From Pseudofrankia asymbiotica (GTDB lineage: Bacteria > Actinomycetota > Actinomycetes > Frankiales > Frankiaceae), in assembly GCF_001983105.1 (NCBI RefSeq), contig NZ_MOMC01000025.1, positions 157,369-162,725 on the forward strand: a stretch of DNA of 5,357 bases, in the 5' to 3' direction. The notes beneath the pieces are model-generated. The model was not told the origin of the DNA, made no database searches, and was given only the letters and a program-made list of their open reading frames with translations. Of this stretch, positions 1 to 5,357 are shown piece by piece (the first letter of the stretch is position 1; each line of letters begins with the position of its first letter). Both the position numbers and the translations under genes were made by a program.

Positions 1-208
1 CCTCCGAGAGCACGGCGTCGGCCGGCCGGTGGTGCGCGAGGGCGGCCGCGAGCAGCTTCTGGGAGCCGGCGTCGCCGGCGTCGCGCAGCCCGGCGCCGTC
101 CGCGAAGCCCAGCTCGTCGCGGATCTCCAGAAGCCGGCGGCCCGCGTCGGTGGCGAGCCGGCTCGCGAGCGCGGCGTCGGTCAGCTCGGTGGTGCTGTCG
201 ATGCTCAT
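1..208 (-). CDS. cysQ: 3'(2'),5'-bisphosphate nucleotidase (CysQ family, inositol-monophosphatase fold), N-terminal part only
   Basis: The minus strand reads from an ATG at 208 for 69 codons to the window edge, so the 3' end is missing. The protein begins MSIDSTTELTDAALASRLA and continues with a helix ending in LLEIRDEL, then SQKLLAAALAHHRPADAVLSE. This is the usual N-terminus of actinobacterial CysQ: an (A)xxLATxAGxxLLxIR helix, then a segment ending in the metal-site VLSEE. Known members hydrolyse 3'-phosphoadenosine 5'-phosphate (PAP) to AMP in the cytosol and may also act on PAPS or inositol phosphates. The second half of the metal site lies outside the window, so substrate preference cannot be judged. 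An in-frame GTG directly precedes the ATG (at 211) and may be the real start if the mRNA is leaderless. The gene diverges from the APS-kinase fusion at 428, which fits a role in clearing PAP. Family assignment rests on sequence recognition and neighbour context. Confidence 0.85.
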   Translation of the reverse strand, partial: MSIDSTTELTDAALASRLATDAGRRLLEIRDELGFADGAGLRDAGDAGSQKLLAAALAHHRPADAVLSE

Positions 209-217
209 CACCCTCAA

Positions 218-223
218 ATTCTA
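218..223 (-). promoter_or_regulatory. Candidate -10 element for cysQ, suggesting a leaderless transcript
   Basis: On the minus strand the hexamer TAGAAT fits the actinobacterial TANNNT -10 consensus. It is followed by exactly 6 nt and then GTG-ATG, so transcription would start at or within the GTG/ATG pair. No convincing -35 box lies 16-18 nt upstream; the nearest TTGATG is only 14 nt away. A GAGGG stretch between this element and the ATG could instead act as a ribosome-binding site with very short spacing if transcription starts further upstream. Confidence 0.45.
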
Positions 224-240
224 TGGCAGATGGCTGCCAT
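223..240. promoter_or_regulatory. Perfect 7-bp inverted repeat beside the cysQ -10 element, candidate operator
   Basis: ATGGCAG (223-229) and CTGCCAT (234-240) are perfect inverted copies separated by ATGG. On the cysQ strand the repeat covers the -10/-35 spacer and touches the first base of the -10 hexamer, a usual place for a repressor site. If transcription began further upstream it could also form a hairpin just before the cysQ start. The binding protein is unknown. Confidence 0.4.
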
Positions 241-415
241 CAATCATCCGTCGTGCGCCGTGGAAACAGGCACGAGTGGGCGGTAGGACCGGCCACGGAC
301 GGTGTTCGTCGATTCTGTACCGACCGTCCGGCTGTGCCGACCGTCCCTCCCCGGAGAGCACGACAAGGGACGGCGCGACGGGCACCGATCGCGCTCCGTA
401 TGTCGCCACAACCGC

Positions 416-421
416 TACGGT
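416..421 (+). promoter_or_regulatory. Candidate -10 element for the sulfurylase/APS-kinase fusion gene
   Basis: TACGGT fits TANNNT and lies exactly 6 nt before the GTG at 428, the same geometry as the cysQ element on the other strand. This supports GTG 428 as a leaderless start. No clear -35 element is visible upstream. A hexamer this loose can occur by chance, so the support comes mainly from the matching spacing. Confidence 0.35.
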
Positions 422-427
422 CGCGGG

Positions 428-2212
428 GTGCCCGCCACCACTCGCCCGCCCGACGGACCGCCGGGTCCCCTGGCGCTCGTCGACGCGGACCGTGCCACCG
501 AGCTGATGACCGCGTCCACGGCCTGGCGATCGCTCACGCTCACCCTCGCCCAGCTCGCCGACCTGGAGCTACTGCTGCTGGGCGTCTTCGGCCCGGTGCC
601 CGGGTACGCGGAGACGACGTCGCGCGACGGCCTGCGGATGCCAGCGCTCGTCGTCCCGGCCGAGGCCGCCGCGGGCGTCGCCCCGGGCGACACGGTGGCG
701 CTGCGCGATCCCGAGGGGGTGATGATCGCCGCACTGCACGTCGGCCTGGTCCGCCCGTCCAGCGAGAGCGGCGAGAGCGGCGAGAGCGGCGAGAGCGGCG
801 AGAGCGGCGAGAGCGGCGAGACCGGCGAGACCGGCGCGCGGGACGACGATGCCGACGCCGTGGGGCCGGGGCAGGCACGGCTCGCGGGCCGGGTGGAAGG
901 GCTGCGGCCGCCGTCCCATCCCGACTACCCGGGGCTGCGGCCGCGGCCCGGCGAGCTGCGCGCGCTGCTGCGCGAGCGCGGCTGGTTCGAGCCCGGCGGG
1001 CGGGCGCCCTGGGCGGTCTGGGCCGACGGCCTGCTGCACACGGCCGACATCGCCCGCATCCGGGCGCTGACCCGGCAGGGCAAGCGGTGCGTGGTGCTCG
1101 CGCCCGTGGGAGGGACCGACCCGACCGACCCGCGTCACCACCTGCGGGTCCGCGCCCTGCGCGCGGCGCTCGACGCGCTCGACGAGCCGATCCGCCCGAC
1201 GGAGGCGACGCTCGCGGGCGAGGCGATCGCCGCCGAGGCCACCCGCGCCTCGGCGGCCGTGTCGTTCTACCCGCCGGGTCCCGCCGCGCCCCCCGCGGGC
1301 GCCGAGACCGCGGCGGGCCGGACCACGCGCCCCTCCGACGCGCAGCCGGCGAAGGCGCTGCTCGTGCTGGTCCCGGTCGTCCCGAGCGCGGAGCTCGCCG
1401 CCCCGCGCGAGCCCGGGATCACAGCCACCTCGCCGTTCGGCGCGCCCACCGGCGATCCCGGCGAGCCCGACCGCCTGGCCGAGCTCGTGACCCTGCGCGC
1501 GCACGTCGCCGAGTTCTACGGCCTGGGCGGCAGCATCACCGGGCCGGCGTTGGGCGCGCCGGGGCGCGACGAGCTCGCCGCGCTGCTCGCCGCCGGCAGG
1601 CCGATCCCGGCGGAGCTCACCCCGCCGGGCGTGGCCGCCCAGCTGGCTCGCGCCTACCCGCCGCGGCGCGCCCGTGGCTTCACCGTCCTGTTCACCGGGC
1701 TGTCCGGTTCCGGCAAGTCGACGCTCGCCGCCCTTCTGGTGGTCCGGCTGCTCGAGCGCGGCGACCGGCACGTCACCCTGCTCGACGACGACGTGGTGCG
1801 CACCCAGCTTTCCAGGGGGCTGGGCTTCTCCCGCGCCGACCGGGAGGCGGGCGTGACCCGGATCGGCTTCGTCGCCGCCGAGGTCGCGGCCGCGGGCGGC
1901 ATCGCCGTCTGCGCGCCGACAGCGCCGCACGCGGCGGCCCGGGCGAGGACGCGCGAGCTGGTCGGATCCAGCGGCGCCGGATTCGTGCTCGTCCACGTCT
2001 CGACCCCGCTGGAGGTCTGCGAGAACCGCGACCGCGAGGGCCTCTACGCCAGGGCCCGCGCCGGCCTGATCCCGGAGTTCACCGGCGTCTCCGCCCCGTA
2101 CGAGGAACCCACCGACGCCGATGTCACCGTCGACACCGCGCGGGTCACCCCCGACGCCGCCGTCGACGCGGTGCTCGCCTATCTGCGCACCGAAGGCTGG
2201 CTCCCGGCCTGA
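428..2212 (+). CDS. ATP-sulfurylase-like / APS-kinase fusion protein with eroded catalytic motifs
   Basis: This 594-residue protein has the order of bifunctional sulfate adenylyltransferase/adenylylsulfate kinases. Residues about 35-108 match the PUA-like sulfurylase N-domain (LTLAQLADLELLLLGVFGPV, then PGDTVALRDPEG). Residues 113-136 are an (ESG)6(ETG)2 repeat. Residues about 150-235 resemble the start of the sulfurylase catalytic domain (VEGLRPPSHPDYPGLR). Residues about 375-594 contain the sulfurylase-kinase junction (LTPPGVAAQLARAYPPR) and an APS kinase with Walker A GLSGSGKST (424-432) and a lid GLYARARAG. Active members make APS from sulfate and ATP, then PAPS. Here the sulfurylase QxRNP/HxGH and GRDxAG motifs are not recognisable: WAVWADGLLHTADI stands near residues 195-208. 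In the kinase, DGD is D453-D454-D455, NIRR is G475-V-T477-R, and SPxR is A499-P-H-A502. Activity is therefore doubtful. GTG 428 was chosen because homology begins near residue 35 and a -10-like element sits 6 nt upstream; GTG 302 would add 42 residues without recognisable homology, and ATG 506 is also possible. Confidence 0.85.
   Translation: MPATTRPPDGPPGPLALVDADRATELMTASTAWRSLTLTLAQLADLELLLLGVFGPVPGYAETTSRDGLRMPALVVPAEAAAGVAPGDTVALRDPEGVMIAALHVGLVRPSSESGESGESGESGESGESGETGETGARDDDADAVGPGQARLAGRVEGLRPPSHPDYPGLRPRPGELRALLRERGWFEPGGRAPWAVWADGLLHTADIARIRALTRQGKRCVVLAPVGGTDPTDPRHHLRVRALRAALDALDEPIRPTEATLAGEAIAAEATRASAAVSFYPPGPAAPPAGAETAAGRTTRPSDAQPAKALLVLVPVVPSAELAAPREPGITATSPFGAPTGDPGEPDRLAELVTLRAHVAEFYGLGGSITGPALGAPGRDELAALLAAGRPIPAELTPPGVAAQLARAYPPRRARGFTVLFTGLSGSGKSTLAALLVVRLLERGDRHVTLLDDDVVRTQLSRGLGFSRADREAGVTRIGFVAAEVAAAGGIAVCAPTAPHAAARARTRELVGSSGAGFVLVHVSTPLEVCENRDREGLYARARAGLIPEFTGVSAPYEEPTDADVTVDTARVTPDAAVDAVLAYLRTEGWLPA
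764..835 (+). repeat. Eight perfect or near-perfect 9-bp tandem repeats encoding (ESG)6(ETG)2
   Basis: Six identical copies of GAGAGCGGC (764-817) are followed by two copies of GAGACCGGC (818-835), in frame with the fusion gene at residues 113-136. The tract is acidic and Gly/Ser-rich and lies between the PUA-like region and the remains of the sulfurylase catalytic domain, so it probably forms a flexible linker. DNA identity between units suggests recent expansion by slippage, and copy number is likely to vary between strains. Confidence 0.95.
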
Positions 2213-2226
2213 CCATGCCCGAACGC

Positions 2227-2262
2227 CGTCCGGGCCGGTGGCACGTGCCACCGGCCCGGACG
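2227..2262. terminator. Perfect 36-bp palindrome, probable bidirectional transcription terminator
   Basis: Two 18-bp arms meet with no spacer (2227-2244 and 2245-2262), centred on GGCACGTGCC. The pairing extends to 2224-2265 with one mismatch. It starts 15 bp after the fusion-gene stop and ends 22 bp from the katG stop, in the only gap between these converging genes. There is no T-tract on either side, which is common for hairpin terminators in GC-rich actinobacteria. A double-strand-binding site is an alternative reading, but the position favours termination of both transcripts. Confidence 0.8.
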
Positions 2263-2284
2263 ACGGGAGACCAGGCGATCGGGA

Positions 2285-4973
<2,689 letters not shown>

Positions 4974-4980
4974 GGCCGCC

Positions 4981-5009
4981 ACTCTCCCCCGTTTTCTTGA
5001 ACCTGTCAA
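4981..5009 (-). promoter_or_regulatory. Candidate furA-katG promoter
   Basis: On the minus strand a perfect -35 hexamer TTGACA (5009-5004) is followed, after 17 nt, by GAGAGT (4986-4981), a weak -10. The furA ATG comes 7 nt after that, so the transcript could be leaderless, as I recall being reported for mycobacterial furA. The -35 hexamer lies inside the proximal palindrome, so a protein bound there would block RNA polymerase. The weak -10 leaves the exact start uncertain. Confidence 0.5.
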
Positions 5010-5015
5010 GAAAAC
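4991..5015. promoter_or_regulatory. Perfect 10-bp inverted repeat (proximal furA operator candidate)
   Basis: GTTTTCTTGA (4991-5000) and TCAAGAAAAC (5006-5015) are exact inverted copies around ACCTG. The element is AT-rich in a GC-rich setting, contains the candidate -35 hexamer and lies 17 bp upstream of the furA start. Autoregulation by FurA is the obvious hypothesis; no binding consensus for this species is known to me. Confidence 0.7.
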
Positions 5016-5036
5016 ACTGGAACCTGTTCCAGTGTT
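5013..5036. promoter_or_regulatory. Perfect 11-bp inverted repeat (distal furA operator candidate, possibly also a terminator)
   Basis: AACACTGGAAC (5013-5023) and GTTCCAGTGTT (5026-5036) are exact inverted copies with a 2-nt centre. It overlaps the proximal palindrome by 3 bp and shares the core GAACCTGT with it. On the minus strand the arms are followed by TTCTT, after a TGTT end, so the same sequence could serve as an intrinsic terminator for the sugar transferase gene whose stop is 21 bp upstream. Both roles are compatible. Confidence 0.65.
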
Positions 5037-5057
5037 GCCGGCGCCGCTGGCGAACGG

Positions 5058-5357
5058 CTAGTAGGCGCCCTCGCGGCGCAGAACGGCGAAGACGGTGCGC
5101 CAGAGGATCACGAAGTCCATGGCCAGCGTCCAGTTCTCGACGTAGCGCAGGTCGAGGCGGACCGACTCGTCCCAGGCGAGGTCGGAGCGGCCGCTGATCT
5201 GCCACAGGCCGGTCAGGCCCGGCTTGACCATCAGCCGGCGGTGCACGTCGCCCTCGTACTCGGCGACCTCCCGCGGCAGCGGCGGGCGCGGGCCGACCAG
5301 CGACATCGTGCCGTTCAGGACGTTGAACAGCTGCGGCAGCTCGTCGAGCGACCACTT
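5058..5357 (-). CDS. Polyprenyl-phosphate sugar-phosphate transferase (exopolysaccharide initiation), C-terminal part only
   Basis: The minus strand is open from the window edge for 99 codons to a TAG at 5058; the N-terminal part, including any membrane segments, lies outside. The visible part is the C-terminal core of the bacterial sugar transferase family (WcaJ, WbaP, ExoY, CpsE type): KWSLDELPQLFNVLNGTMSL, then VGPRPPLPREVAEY, KPGLTGLWQISGRSDL, and the closing LDLRYVENWTLAMDF followed by VLRREGAY. These enzymes move a sugar phosphate from a UDP-sugar to undecaprenyl phosphate at the inner face of the membrane, starting assembly of an exopolysaccharide, capsule or O-unit. The sugar cannot be told from this part. 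It is co-directional with furA but separated by 84 bp with palindromes and is probably a separate transcription unit. Confidence 0.96.
   Translation of the reverse strand, partial: KWSLDELPQLFNVLNGTMSLVGPRPPLPREVAEYEGDVHRRLMVKPGLTGLWQISGRSDLAWDESVRLDLRYVENWTLAMDFVILWRTVFAVLRREGAY

Noticed and set aside
302..427. GTG 302 as start of the fusion gene
   Set aside because: The added 42 residues show no homology. No ribosome-binding site or good -10 element was found in front of it, while 428 has a -10-like element at leaderless spacing. It is not excluded.
764..835. CRISPR-like array
   Set aside because: The 9-bp units have no spacers and are in frame in a protein-coding gene, so this is a coding microsatellite.
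569..2251. 560-codon open frame antisense to the fusion gene
   Set aside because: It is a GC-bias shadow: low-complexity Arg/Ala/Gly protein with no recognisable domain, running opposite a gene with clear homology. It would also cover the terminator palindrome.
4974..5009. N-terminal extension of furA from the start codon at 5009
   Set aside because: The start would lie inside the proximal palindrome, and the added basic residues are not part of FurA proteins; ATG 4973 gives the family length.
5058..5306. Sugar transferase as a complete 82-residue gene starting at the ATG at 5306
   Set aside because: The frame continues upstream to the window edge with conserved family sequence (KWSLDELPQLFNVLNGT), so this Met is internal and the gene is truncated by the window.

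Overview
The DNA is very GC-rich, with strong G/C third-position bias, few short intergenic gaps and start sites that look leaderless. This, together with a FurA-KatG pair of the mycobacterial/streptomycete type, points to an actinomycete. A Frankia-like or related soil actinobacterium is my guess, but nothing in the window fixes the genus.

Layout. (1) Positions 1-208, minus strand: the N-terminus of a CysQ-type 3'(2'),5'-bisphosphate nucleotidase, cut by the window edge. (2) Positions 209-427: a divergent control region with a 7-bp inverted repeat next to the cysQ -10 element, and one -10-like TANNNT element for each gene, each exactly 6 nt from a GTG codon. (3) Positions 428-2212, plus strand: a large fusion protein with an ATP-sulfurylase-like N-terminal part and an APS-kinase-like C-terminal part. 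Several catalytic signatures of both domains appear eroded, and a perfect 9-bp repeat encodes an (ESG)6(ETG)2 linker. (4) Positions 2213-2284: a convergent gap filled by a perfect 36-bp palindrome, probably a two-way terminator. (5) Positions 2285-4507, minus strand: full-length catalase-peroxidase katG. (6) Positions 4533-4973, minus strand: a FurA-type regulator 25 bp upstream of katG, so a furA-katG operon. (7) Positions 4974-5057: two overlapping perfect palindromes in front of furA, sharing a GAACCTGT core repeated at 21 bp; the best operator candidate in the window. (8) Positions 5058-5357, minus strand: the C-terminal 99 residues of a polyprenyl-phosphate sugar-phosphate transferase (exopolysaccharide initiation).

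Two functional themes are visible. The left half is sulfonucleotide metabolism: APS kinase chemistry makes PAPS and CysQ removes the by-product PAP, and the two genes diverge from one control region. The right half is peroxide defence: FurA probably represses its own operon and katG through the tandem palindromes. The sugar transferase belongs to a neighbouring cell-surface polysaccharide locus. No mobile element, CRISPR array, tRNA or rRNA was seen. The least ordinary items are the eroded sulfurylase-kinase fusion and the tandem palindromes before furA.
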